From the NCBI RefSeq assembly GCF_004138485.1, contig NZ_RYEV01000006.1, forward strand, positions 1 through 64,000: DNA of 64,000 nt. The letters are read 5' to 3'. Position numbers and translations under genes: made by a program. Positions within the stretch are counted from its first letter, which is position 1, and each line of letters begins with the position of its first letter. Positions 17,380-24,846 of this stretch are shown here, one piece after another. The notes beneath the pieces were generated by a model, which was not told the origin of the DNA, ran no database searches, and saw nothing but the letters and a program-made list of their open reading frames with translations. The stretch comes from Peristeroidobacter soli. Lineage in GTDB: Bacteria > Pseudomonadota > Gammaproteobacteria > Steroidobacterales > Steroidobacteraceae.

Positions 17380-17658
17380 GGACTGCGTCGAATGTCCGGT
17401 TCCGATGATTTCAAGCGCGACAAACATCCTTGATTTGGCTCGGTGGATCTCAGCAATCTGCCGCGCGGCGGTGCCGATCATTGATTAATTTCACGAACTC
17501 ACGAGTTTCTGTGAAGCAAGGCAATGCGGCGTCGGCTCAGGTCTCCTGTCCTGCATCCTACGCAGTCGGGGACGCTAGTGCTCTAACATGCCTGCAGCGC
17601 CGGTCTGATAGAGGCCAAGCCAGCACGATCAGTTGAGAACGCTCTGCGGGTCTTATCC

Positions 17659-18981
17659 TCACGGATGCAGCTGTGGATTGGATTCACTACAGTACGACGC
17701 CCACTGCTCCATCAGCATCGCTCGCTTCACAAGCAAAGTGCCTCGCTGATAGGCCGCTTCGGCTTCGTCCTTGAGTTTATGGGCGAGCGCATGCTCGATT
17801 ACCTCCTTAGGGAAGTAAGCGACTTCTGCGGCCCAATCGCGAAAGGTGGAGCGAAATCCATGTTGGGTTGCGACCCTATTTTGCACCGGATCCAGGTAGC
17901 CAATGCCACCGCGGCGGAGATCCGCACCATGCATATCGTCAATAACCGCGCACAGCGCGGCATCGGAAAGTTCTCCACCCTCAGATGCCGGAAACAGTAA
18001 ATCATAGCCCTCGACGCGGGGCAGGCTTTGATACAGATTAATCGCAGCCTGGGACAGCGGGACGATGTGATCCTTCTCGAGCTTCATTCGCTCCTTGGGG
18101 ATCGTCCATCGCTTCAGCTGCAAATTGATCTCGCTATGTCGGGCCCCTCTGATCTCCTGGCTGCGCGTGGTGGTTAAGATGCCCCATTCGAGTGCCTTCC
18201 GGGAGACGTTCTGTCGCGAGCGAAGGTCGGCCATGAACATGCCAACTCTCAGGTAGGGCAGCGCCGGGTGGTGGCGCTTCTTCCGTTTCTTGAGCTTGGT
18301 AGGCGAGGGCAGTTCGAACTGCAAGTTGCCGTTCCAGCGGGCTGGGTTCTTGCCGCTTCGATGCTTTCGATGTTCGGCCCAGTCCAGGATTTCTTCGATG
18401 CGTCCTCTGACTCGCGTTGCAGTTTCTGTCTTGCTCGTCCAAATGGGCTTTAGGACTCGCAGTATGTGGTCGATGGTGATGTCGCGCGGGTGGAGCGCGC
18501 CAATCACAGGGAATGCGTAGGCCTCCAGTGTCGCGGTCCACTGTTTAGCGTGTTTCTTGGACTTCCAGCCAGCCTCTTGAGCTGAGATGAATGTCCGAGC
18601 GCAGCCTTCAAACGTGATCGGGCCTTCACCATTGGCATCGGGAGTTGGAGAGGGGGAGCTTGGCTCGCGTTGAACGGGCGGCTGCTCGGGCGCAGCTGGG
18701 GCAGTTTGGGCCGCGGACCCCGGAGCTTGGACTGGCTCCGGTAAGGTTGCCGCGCGGCGCAGAGCCCACGCGGCGTCACGGGCCTCGGCCAGGGAAACCG
18801 CGGGATAGCTCCCAAGACCGAATTCCCGGCGCGGCCCCTTCCGCTGGTAGCGCAGCACCCAGGAGCGCGACGCGCCTTCGATCCGCAGATAGAGACCGGG
18901 CACAACCCCCACCGCATACCGACCATCACCCCGCAAAGACGCTACAGTACGAGCGGACAGTTCCCGTGCTCGCTTAGGCAT
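17659..18981 (-). CDS. Tyrosine recombinase/integrase 2 (P4-like)
   Basis: A 440-residue integrase, paralogous to integrase 1: the arm-binding N-terminus and whole catalytic domain are nearly identical, while the linker at about 80-130 differs. Catalytic motifs are TTTRSQEIRG (Arg), HGFR, HALAHKL and AYQRG (Tyr). The start at 18981 has the same GGAAGGAG context as copy 1 (the ORF could extend to 19020). About 280 nt without a gene separate it from the HEPN gene. Conservation of both catalytic sets indicates each copy has been functional; this one would mobilise a neighbouring or nested island. Confidence 0.95.
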   Translation of the reverse strand: MPKRARELSARTVASLRGDGRYAVGVVPGLYLRIEGASRSWVLRYQRKGPRREFGLGSYPAVSLAEARDAAWALRRAATLPEPVQAPGSAAQTAPAAPEQPPVQREPSSPSPTPDANGEGPITFEGCARTFISAQEAGWKSKKHAKQWTATLEAYAFPVIGALHPRDITIDHILRVLKPIWTSKTETATRVRGRIEEILDWAEHRKHRSGKNPARWNGNLQFELPSPTKLKKRKKRHHPALPYLRVGMFMADLRSRQNVSRKALEWGILTTTRSQEIRGARHSEINLQLKRWTIPKERMKLEKDHIVPLSQAAINLYQSLPRVEGYDLLFPASEGGELSDAALCAVIDDMHGADLRRGGIGYLDPVQNRVATQHGFRSTFRDWAAEVAYFPKEVIEHALAHKLKDEAEAAYQRGTLLVKRAMLMEQWASYCSESNPQLHP

Positions 18982-19180
18982 GACTGACTCCTTCCGCCAT
19001 CTCTGTCCGCCATCAAGCACTGGAACGTGGGAGCGCTTAAACGATCAATATGGAACTCGCGCGCACCGTATTTCCAAAGCAGGTCAGAGACTTGGCGTGA
19101 TCAATCAGCCCTCAGTAGACTTTGGTGGATGAATATGGAACGAGACAGCTATCGGCGGTTTTCGGCCTCCCTCTCCGCCA
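18982..19180. repeat. Integrase-upstream repeat, copy 2 (candidate att region)
   Basis: Direct repeat of 7003-7199, in the same position relative to its integrase. Shared blocks include TATGGAACTCGCGCGCACCG, ATCAATCAGCCCTC and the final CTCTCCGCCA; similarity stops there. With copy 1 it brackets about 12 kb of cargo. It probably contains the integrase promoter and attachment or arm-binding sites. Confidence 0.7.
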
Positions 19181-19322
19181 CTATTTTCCGGGTTTTCGGC
19201 GTTCTGTACGAAAACCATACGAAAAGCCTGGCAAAGCATCTCAGAAGCGAAACGGCTATCCCGCCCCTCGATTTCCAGGGGGCGCGACAGCCTGATCACA
19301 ACTTCGCAATCGAGGTGCTGTC

Positions 19323-19541
19323 ATGGCTATATCAATCGAAGACCTTCCCGGCCTCAGCGACACTGATCGCGAGGCTCTTGCCGACGACTACACAGCCGTT
19401 CAAGGCGTGCCCAGCGGCGCACATCTGCGTCGCTGTTCGGCCAGCGTCGCGTGTCGCTCAAACAAGATCACTGGAGCCCTGCGTCGATCGCCACGCATGA
19501 AGTTGATTGCAGCGAGCCCCGGCTCGGCCCGAGCACGTTGA
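19323..19541 (+). CDS. Small hypothetical protein, possibly truncated
   Basis: A 72-residue frame. The first 30 residues (MAISIEDLPGLSDTDREAL) look coding and a GAGGTG ribosome binding site precedes the ATG. The rest is Arg/Ser-rich and may be out of frame, so this could be a broken gene. It overlaps the following small gene by 35 nt. It lies at the head of the short operon that ends in the disrupted XRE regulator. Function is not recognisable. Confidence 0.35.
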   Translation: MAISIEDLPGLSDTDREALADDYTAVQGVPSGAHLRRCSASVACRSNKITGALRRSPRMKLIAASPGSARAR

Positions 19542-19785
19542 CCCAGGCAGTCATTCGGCTCCCAGCTCGGCGATACCTCCGCCCGAAGCGCCGATAGTTA
19601 TTGCCGGCGTGGACGTGGCACCGCTCGCGACCGCCGCGAACATTGTGGGTCTCGTGGAGACCGCGGCAAGCGACGAGTGGGCAACCGAGGCTGCGGCGCT
19701 ACGCGCCTCGTTGCGCATGGCTCGCGTACTTGTGCTGGAAACATTGGAGGGTCTACAGGCTGCCCGCGCCAGAGGTGCGCCATGA
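19507..19785 (+). CDS. Small hypothetical protein of XRE operon
   Basis: A 92-residue, Ala-rich, helical protein beginning at TTG 19507; the true start may be internal. Protein-like sequence is clear from PPPEAPIVIAGVDVAPL on. Its stop overlaps the next ATG by 4 nt (ATGA), which supports it as a coding member of a translationally coupled series. No domain recognised. Such short helical proteins are frequent near XRE regulators in integrative elements. Confidence 0.45.
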   Translation: MQRAPARPEHVDPGSHSAPSSAIPPPEAPIVIAGVDVAPLATAANIVGLVETAASDEWATEAAALRASLRMARVLVLETLEGLQAARARGAP

Positions 19786-20006
19786 AGGGCCGCGGCAAGG
19801 CTCAGGCGCGGCCACAAAGGACGCAGCTCGATCCCCAGGCGCTGCTACGTGAGTTGCGGAAGGCACTCGACGTTGCTAGGTGCATCAGGCTCGCGGCCGA
19901 GTATGGCGAGGATGATGCACTCGATATCGCCGATGCCTTGGCCGGGCTGCTGACGCTGTTGGAAAAGGTGGCGGTGCTGCTGGATCAGCCGGAGGTGTCG
20001 TCATGA
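19782..20006 (+). CDS. Small helical hypothetical protein
   Basis: A 74-residue protein with a basic N-terminus (MKGRGKAQARPQRTQ) and an amphipathic, Leu/Ala-rich C-terminal half. It has 4-nt ATGA overlaps on both sides: with the preceding small gene and with the XRE regulator at 20003. Three tightly overlapping small genes imply one transcript. Function unknown; it is probably part of the element's regulation or maintenance functions. Confidence 0.5.
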   Translation: MKGRGKAQARPQRTQLDPQALLRELRKALDVARCIRLAAEYGEDDALDIADALAGLLTLLEKVAVLLDQPEVSS

Positions 20007-20140
20007 GCACCATAAAGGCTGAGTCGCGGGCGTACTTTCGAGCGCTCGGCAAACACATAAGCCAATTGCGCAAGGAGATAGGCATGACACAGGCTGAGTT
20101 GGCACGTGCGCTCAACGTGTCTCAGCAGGCGGTGTTTGCG

Positions 20141-20146
20141 TATGAG
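20141..20146. repeat. Target site duplication TATGAG, left
   Basis: TATGAG directly precedes the IS21-family left end and is repeated at 22803-22808 directly after the right end. Six bp is within the range reported for IS21 elements. The pair fixes both element boundaries to the base. Confidence 0.9.
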
Positions 20147-20374
20147 TGCGTATTCCACGCGATCTTGAACAGGGTTTCCACGGGATGGTGAACACCCAAT
20201 CCACGGCAACGTGAACACGATTCCACGGGATCGTGAACACTTGGGCGGGGTCCGTGGAAAAGTGTTCACGATCGTGGAAGAGCGTTCACGATGCGTGGAA
20301 AGTGTCGGCGGCTGGGGATTGATCGAGAAGCGGACTGCGTAGTCTTGCGGGTTTTGCCCGCGGAGCCGCAGTCG

Positions 20375-21916
20375 ATGCCGAACGAGAGGATCTCCATGTC
20401 GAAGTTGAAGCGGCTGATCGGGCTGCAATCGAGCAATTTGAGCGTGCGAGCGCTGGCGCGTGCCCTGGATCTGTCGATTGGGGCGGTCTCGAAGTACCTG
20501 CGAGCGGTGCGCGCGGCCGGAATCAGCGCAGCCGATGCGGAATCTCTGCCGGAGGCGGAGTTAGAGCTGCGCGTCTTTGGGCCGACGACGGCGGCTAAGG
20601 CTAACGCGCTGGTGGCACCGGACTGCGCGTGGATCCACAACGAGCTCAAACGCCACCGGCACGTGACATTGCAGCTGCTGTGGGAAGAGTACGCAGAGCG
20701 TTACGTCAAGGCTGCGTATCAGCGCAGCGCTTTCTGCGCGATCTATCGTCGCTGGGAAAAGCGCCTGAAGCGCTCGATGCGTCAGCGGCACTTCGCCGGC
20801 GAGAAGCTGTTCGTCGATTACGCCGGGCGCACCGTGCCGATCCATGGCCGCGGCGGTGAGGAGTCGTTCCACGCGCAGTTGTTCGTCGCTGCCATGGGCG
20901 CCAGCGGCTGTGCGTATGCTGAGGCGACGCGCACGCAGACGCTGCCGGACTGGCTCGCGAGCCACGTGCGGGCACTGGAGTACTACGGTGCGGCTCCAAC
21001 AATCTTGGTGCCGGACAACCCGCGAGTCGGCGTCACCCGTGCCGATCGTTACGAGCCGGAGTTGCAGCGTTCCTACGAGGAACTCGCCTCGCACTATCAG
21101 GCCGTAATCATCCCGGCGCGGCCTTACCGACCCAAAGACAAAAGCCGCGTCGAGCTGACCGTGCTCCTGGTGTGCCGCTGGATCCTTGCGCGATTGCGTC
21201 ACCAGCGCTTCTTCAGCCTGGATGAACTGAATGCAGCGATCCGGCCGCTGCTCGCCGAGCTCAACGAGCGATCGTTCCAACGTCTGCCTGGGTCCCGACG
21301 TAGCGTGTTCGAGGCACTGGATCGGCCCGCGATGCGCACGTTGCCGTCCGCACCGTATGTATACGCCGAATGGAAGGAACGCACGGTCGCCTTCGATTAT
21401 CACATCGAGATCGATCGTCACTATTACAGCGTGCCGCATGCACTCGTCGGCCACAGTGTCTGGGCGCGCTTCACCGCCACCTCGGTTGAAGTCTTCTTCC
21501 GCAGTGAGCGCGTGGCCAGTCACATACGTTCGTATCAGCGTGGGGCGCACACGACGCTACCCGAGCACATGCCGAAGGCTCACCGAGCGCACGCGCAGTG
21601 GTCACCGAAACGACTGATCCAATGGGGCGAGTCGATCGGCTCGAACACGGGCGCGGTCGTCGAGCATCTGCTGCATTCGAAGCCGCACCCCGAACAGGGT
21701 TATCGAGCCTGCTTGGGTCTGCTCGCACTGGCACGTGAATACGGCGAGTCGCGCTTGGAGGCGGCCAGCGCCTTGGCGCGACGGCTCGGCAGCCCCACGC
21801 GCAAGAGCGTGAAATCCATCCTCGAGAGCGGTCGCGATCTGCGGCCCGCCAACGCTGAGCTCGCCCTTGATCTTCCCGCACACGGCAACGTGCGCGGACC
21901 TGGTTACTACCACTGA
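20375..21916 (+). CDS. istA: IS21-family transposase IstA
   Basis: A 513-residue DDE transposase. The N-terminal HTH (SNLSVRALARALDLSIGAVS) recognises the terminal repeats; the catalytic core shows FVDYAGRTV (Asp), LVPDNPRVGV (Asp) and KDKSRVEL (Glu). The C-terminal third is the IstA beta-barrel/Arg-rich region. I chose the ATG at 20375 (MPNERISM), the start typical of this subgroup; the open frame reaches back to 20291 into the terminal repeats. The downstream istB follows after 13 nt. It performs strand transfer with IstB as target selector and appears intact. Confidence 0.93.
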   Translation: MPNERISMSKLKRLIGLQSSNLSVRALARALDLSIGAVSKYLRAVRAAGISAADAESLPEAELELRVFGPTTAAKANALVAPDCAWIHNELKRHRHVTLQLLWEEYAERYVKAAYQRSAFCAIYRRWEKRLKRSMRQRHFAGEKLFVDYAGRTVPIHGRGGEESFHAQLFVAAMGASGCAYAEATRTQTLPDWLASHVRALEYYGAAPTILVPDNPRVGVTRADRYEPELQRSYEELASHYQAVIIPARPYRPKDKSRVELTVLLVCRWILARLRHQRFFSLDELNAAIRPLLAELNERSFQRLPGSRRSVFEALDRPAMRTLPSAPYVYAEWKERTVAFDYHIEIDRHYYSVPHALVGHSVWARFTATSVEVFFRSERVASHIRSYQRGAHTTLPEHMPKAHRAHAQWSPKRLIQWGESIGSNTGAVVEHLLHSKPHPEQGYRACLGLLALAREYGESRLEAASALARRLGSPTRKSVKSILESGRDLRPANAELALDLPAHGNVRGPGYYH

Positions 21917-21929
21917 CGACGGAGAAGAG

Positions 21930-22679
21930 ATGTTGACGAATCCGACCATCGAAACCCTCAAGAGCCTCAAGCTGCATGGCCTGCTCGAGGCACTTGAAGA
22001 ACAGCAGCAAACGCCAGCGGTGCAATCGCTCTCGTTCGAGGAGCGCATCGCGCTGCTCGTGGATCGCGAGCGACTGTGGCGAGACAACCAGCGTCGCACG
22101 CGTTTACTGCGTGGCGCGCGGCTGAAGGTGAGCCAAGCGAGCATCGAGGACATCAATTACAAAGCCAATCGTGGTCTCGACAAACGTCAGATCGCCTCAC
22201 TCGCCACCGGCGAGTGGATCCGTCGTTCGCAGAACCTGCTCATCACGGGCGCCACGGGCTCCGGCAAGACGTGGATCGCCTGTGCGCTCGCTCAGCAAAC
22301 CTGCCGGCAAGGCAACTCAGTGCTGTACTGGCGCGTGCCGCGGCTCATCGAAGAACTGCGCATCGCGCACGGCGATGGTAGCTATATCAAGTTCCTCAAG
22401 ACGCTCTCGAAAGCCTCACTCATCGTGCTCGACGACTGGGGCCTCACCGCGCTGACTGCTCAAGACCGCGCTGATCTGCTGGAGATCCTCGATGACCGCG
22501 TCAACACCGGCTCCACGCTCGTCGCCAGTCAATTACCTGTCGACACCTGGCATGCCTATCTCGGCGAACCCACGCTCGCCGATGCAATCTTGGATCGACT
22601 GGTTCACCAGAGTCATCGCATTGAACTGAAGGTGCCCGGCGAATCGATGCGCAAGTCCCGCACGCAGGCCGACATCTAG
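21930..22679 (+). CDS. istB: IS21-family helper ATPase IstB
   Basis: A 249-residue AAA+ ATPase of the IstB/DnaC type. Walker A is GATGSGKTW (about 105-113) and Walker B is LIVLDDWGL (about 163-171). An N-terminal helical region (TIETLKSLKLHGLLEALEEQ) is the family's IstA/DNA interaction part. The ATG at 21930 has GGAG upstream and follows istA by 13 nt. It assembles on target DNA and activates IstA. No disruption is visible. Confidence 0.93.
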   Translation: MLTNPTIETLKSLKLHGLLEALEEQQQTPAVQSLSFEERIALLVDRERLWRDNQRRTRLLRGARLKVSQASIEDINYKANRGLDKRQIASLATGEWIRRSQNLLITGATGSGKTWIACALAQQTCRQGNSVLYWRVPRLIEELRIAHGDGSYIKFLKTLSKASLIVLDDWGLTALTAQDRADLLEILDDRVNTGSTLVASQLPVDTWHAYLGEPTLADAILDRLVHQSHRIELKVPGESMRKSRTQADI

Positions 22680-22802
22680 CAGAACGGATCACGTAGTTGA
22701 CGGATCGTGAACACCTAACGTAGAAACCAACCCTCCAGACGCCGGCACCACGCACTGTTCACCATCGCGTGGAATCGCTGTTCACGATCGCTGGAATACG
22801 CA

Positions 22803-22808
22803 TATGAG
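22803..22808. repeat. Target site duplication TATGAG, right
   Basis: Second copy of TATGAG, directly after the IS21-family right inverted repeat. Together with 20141-20146 it defines the insertion site within the XRE codons for Ala-Tyr-Glu. Confidence 0.9.
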
Positions 22809-23070
22809 TGGGGCGACCGGCGAGTGTCCGTGCTGATCCTTGTAAAGCTCGCGCGTATCTTCGGCACCTCCGTCGAAGAGCTAGCCGGCTTGAAGATGCC
22901 GATACGGCCGAATCGTCGCTTGTCTCCTGCCGGTGTGCGGCACGCTGAGTGCTATGCGAAGCTGAGCAGAACGGAGCAGCGTTTCGTTAAGAAGATCATC
23001 GATACTTTGCTGGAGCGGGTGGCCGCGCAGAAGTCGGCCGCTTGCACCTGATCGGAACAGGCGGCGTCAC

Positions 23071-23101
23071 AAAAGCCCCGGTGCCCGCGGCCGGGGCTTT
23101 T
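23071..23101 (+). terminator. Rho-independent terminator after XRE operon
   Basis: Perfect 11-bp stem AAAAGCCCCGG / CCGGGGCTTTT with a 9-nt loop (23082-23090), ending in a T run. It lies 20 nt after the XRE stop and before the toxin operators. Confidence 0.88.
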
Positions 23102-23130
23102 CTTGCATTAGCCAGGGTTCACTGAGTGCC

Positions 23131-23169
23131 TGTAACCGATCGTTTACAGGGTGTAACCGATCCATTACA
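23131..23169. promoter_or_regulatory. Paired operators upstream of toxin-antitoxin genes
   Basis: Two near-palindromic 18-mers, TGTAACCGATCGTTTACA (23131-23148) and TGTAACCGATCCATTACA (23152-23169), repeat at a 21-bp interval, two helical turns. They end 13 nt before the toxin start, so they overlap or flank the promoter. The likely ligand is the HTH antitoxin alone or with toxin, giving autorepression. Confidence 0.75.
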
Positions 23170-23182
23170 CTGAGGTTCGATC

Positions 23183-23479
23183 GTGTTCGAAGTTCGTCAG
23201 TCCTCGATCTACCGCGATTGGTTTGATCGCTTGCGCGACCGTCAGGCGAAGGCACGCATCGACGCCCGCATTAGTCGCCTGTCGATGGGCAATGCTGGGG
23301 ATGCGAAGGCTGTCGGTTCGGGTGTGAGCGAGCTGCGTATCGACCACGGGCCAGGATATCGCGTGTATTTCAGCCGCAAGGGCAAGGCAATCATCTTGCT
23401 GTTGTGTGGCGGCGATAAACGCACGCAACAGGCCGACATCGAGCGCGCGATCGAGATCGCAACGCACTGGACCGAGTGA
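23183..23479 (+). CDS. RelE/HigB-type toxin (HI1419 family)
   Basis: A 98-residue protein matching the addiction-module killer family: conserved blocks WFDRLRDRQAKARIDARI, GNAGDAKAVG, ELRIDHGPGYRVYF and LLCGGDKRTQ. RelE-fold toxins of this type usually cleave mRNA at the ribosome. The start is GTG at 23183, immediately after paired operators. The toxin precedes the antitoxin, the HigBA order, with 11 nt between the genes. A separate operon from the disrupted XRE gene, insulated by a terminator. It probably stabilises the island. Family call is firm; the molecular target is by family precedent. Confidence 0.92.
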   Translation: MFEVRQSSIYRDWFDRLRDRQAKARIDARISRLSMGNAGDAKAVGSGVSELRIDHGPGYRVYFSRKGKAIILLLCGGDKRTQQADIERAIEIATHWTE

Positions 23480-23490
23480 GGAACATAGTC

Positions 23491-23835
23491 ATGGCAACGA
23501 AGCGACAGGGACGCAAGCCGGCGGCGAAGAAATCCGCCAGCACATCGAAAATCACATTTTCGAAGTGGGACGTGGCCGATCATCTGCGCACCGAGGCGGA
23601 TATCGTCGCCTATTTCGAAGCGTGCCTTGAAGAAGCGGGCGACGATCCGTCCTTCATCGCTGCCGCGCTTGGTGACATTGCCCGCGCTCGTGGCATGTCG
23701 CGCGTCGCGCGTGACAGCGGCCTCACGCGTGAAGGTTTATATCGCGCGCTGAGTAGGGGCGCGAATCCCAGCCTCGGCACGGTGCTCAAAGTCACGCGCG
23801 CACTCGGCCTCAAGCTGCGAGCAGAGGCGGCGTAG
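23491..23835 (+). CDS. HigA/HI1420-type antitoxin
   Basis: A 114-residue antitoxin with a basic Ala/Lys-rich N-terminal tail, then WDVADHLRTEADI and a C-terminal HTH (GLTREGLYRALSRGANPS, TVLKVTRALGL). It matches the addiction-module antidote family that pairs with HI1419-type toxins. I chose the ATG at 23491 with AGGA upstream; a GTG at 23476 overlapping the toxin stop is possible. It would neutralise the toxin and bind the paired 18-bp operators at 23131-23169. Confidence 0.92.
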   Translation: MATKRQGRKPAAKKSASTSKITFSKWDVADHLRTEADIVAYFEACLEEAGDDPSFIAAALGDIARARGMSRVARDSGLTREGLYRALSRGANPSLGTVLKVTRALGLKLRAEAA

Positions 23836-24236
23836 CCTAGATAAGCAAAGACCAATGCAGTCTGCGACGACAGTGCCCATCGGGTTGCTGGGGTGCGGCG
23901 CCGGTGTTGACAGTGTCAACACCGGAGGCGTTCGCTGGGATAGTGGTCGCGGCAACCGTTGCGGTCCGCCGCGGCCGAGATAAGAGGGTTGTCCAAGGAA
24001 GGAAAAGCATGAGAGCTGCCTGATGGCACAGTGGGTGCCTCGGCCTTCCGCATCAACGGCATACGTTGCGGGTGAGTCTGGGTGTCGGCGTGCGATTCGC
24101 GGCAACCGGCCCCTGGCGCACTCGGAGGCCAGCGTGCAACAAACAATGCGATACACGCCATTCCCGATTCTTTGTCGCTGGCCCGCAGTGGTACACAGCA
24201 GACTCGCTCCCGTGGCATGTCGCCTCGGAGGTTCAT
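23836..24236. promoter_or_regulatory. Intergenic region with perfect palindrome
   Basis: No convincing gene in these 400 nt. At 23901-23925 there is a perfect inverted repeat, CCGGTGTTGAC-AGT-GTCAACACCGG, whose centre reads TTGACAGTGTCAA. There is no T run, so it looks more like an operator than a terminator. The following 300 nt lead to the AlpA-like gene, with CGGAGG just before its GTG. Confidence 0.5.
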
Positions 24237-24635
24237 GTGTCTACTGAGAGCAATCAAGCAGAGCGCCGCATTCTGCGCAGGGCGGACGTTGAGGCTCGGT
24301 GCGGCTTCAAGCGCGCACATCTCTATAAACTGATTCGCGACGGGAAGTTTCCTCGACCGCTACGCATCGGCATCCGAGCGGTGGGTTGGGATTCTGTTGA
24401 TATAGACCAATGGATCGCGGAACAGCTTCAGCGGCGCACCTGGGTTTGCATAGATGGAAGACGGAAGTTGCGCGCAAATCACGTTCGCCGGTGTGCAGGG
24501 AAAGGAAGATCGCGTCGGCCGCTTTCTCAGCAGATCTTGCTGGATCTAATTAGACGAGACGCCGGCGCGACCGAAAATCTAACTTGTCTCACGGTCGCGC
24601 CCGCGGCATCCTCGCTCTCGACGATTATTCCCTGA
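24237..24635 (+). CDS. AlpA-family HTH regulator, extended C-terminus
   Basis: A 132-residue protein. Residues 10-65 form the AlpA/MerR-like HTH (RRADVEARCGFKRAHLYKLI, then FPRPLRIG and VGWDSVDIDQWI). AlpA proteins regulate or assist excision of P4-like integrative elements. The GTG at 24237 has CGGAGG about 6 nt upstream; the open frame extends to 24066 with no such site. The C-terminal 60 residues are longer than the roughly 70-residue family norm and basic, so the original stop may have been lost. Its presence marks the right end of the mobile region, before chromosomal genes begin at 24.8 kb. Confidence 0.8.
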   Translation: MSTESNQAERRILRRADVEARCGFKRAHLYKLIRDGKFPRPLRIGIRAVGWDSVDIDQWIAEQLQRRTWVCIDGRRKLRANHVRRCAGKGRSRRPLSQQILLDLIRRDAGATENLTCLTVAPAASSLSTIIP

Positions 24636-24846
24636 CGACGAGGGCATCGTCGTACCCCCGCCTGCGTTGCAGGCACCCTAAGCAGCTTCAGACCAGGCAG
24701 AGCTGCGCAGCCGATAAAGCTGTGGTCATGACTCATGATCGCGTCCCTGGACGTGGTGTACGAGGGAGGGGGCGCCGGGGGAGCTGATTTATCCGAGCGA
24801 TGCGCACTTCGGGTTGGCCAGATCGCCTGCAAAAGCACACGTCACG

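Larger units (their letters stand above)
20147..22802 (+). mobile_element. IS21-family insertion sequence, complete
   Basis: A 2656-bp element with istA and istB, terminal inverted repeats (TGCGTATTCCACGCGATC at left; TGCGTATTCCAGCGATCG on the complement at right) and a 6-bp TATGAG duplication. The left end has four direct copies of a TTCCACGggATcgTGAACA motif at 20153, 20176, 20199 and 20221 (22-23 bp spacing) plus two inverted copies at 20263 and 20283. The right end has two copies. These are expected transposase-binding multiplets. It has inserted into the XRE gene in the same orientation. Confidence 0.95.
20003..23051 (+). pseudogene. XRE regulator split by IS21-family insertion
   Basis: The N-terminal piece (20003-20146) encodes an XRE HTH (QLRKEIGMTQAELARALNVS, then QQAVFAYE). 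The C-terminal piece resumes at 22803/22809 with WGDRRVSVLILVKLARIFG and ends at 23051 with a helical tail. Removing 20147-22808 (the IS plus one copy of the TATGAG duplication) restores one uninterrupted frame of about 130 residues, which proves the interruption. The intact gene would have completed the HTH (AYEWGDRRVSV) and regulated this small operon. A strong hairpin terminator follows 20 nt after the stop. The gene is presumably inactive now. Confidence 0.85.

Noticed and set aside
19027-19500. 157-residue frame spanning the integrase-upstream repeat
   Set aside because: Its first half is the repeated att-like DNA, which is non-coding at the other copy.
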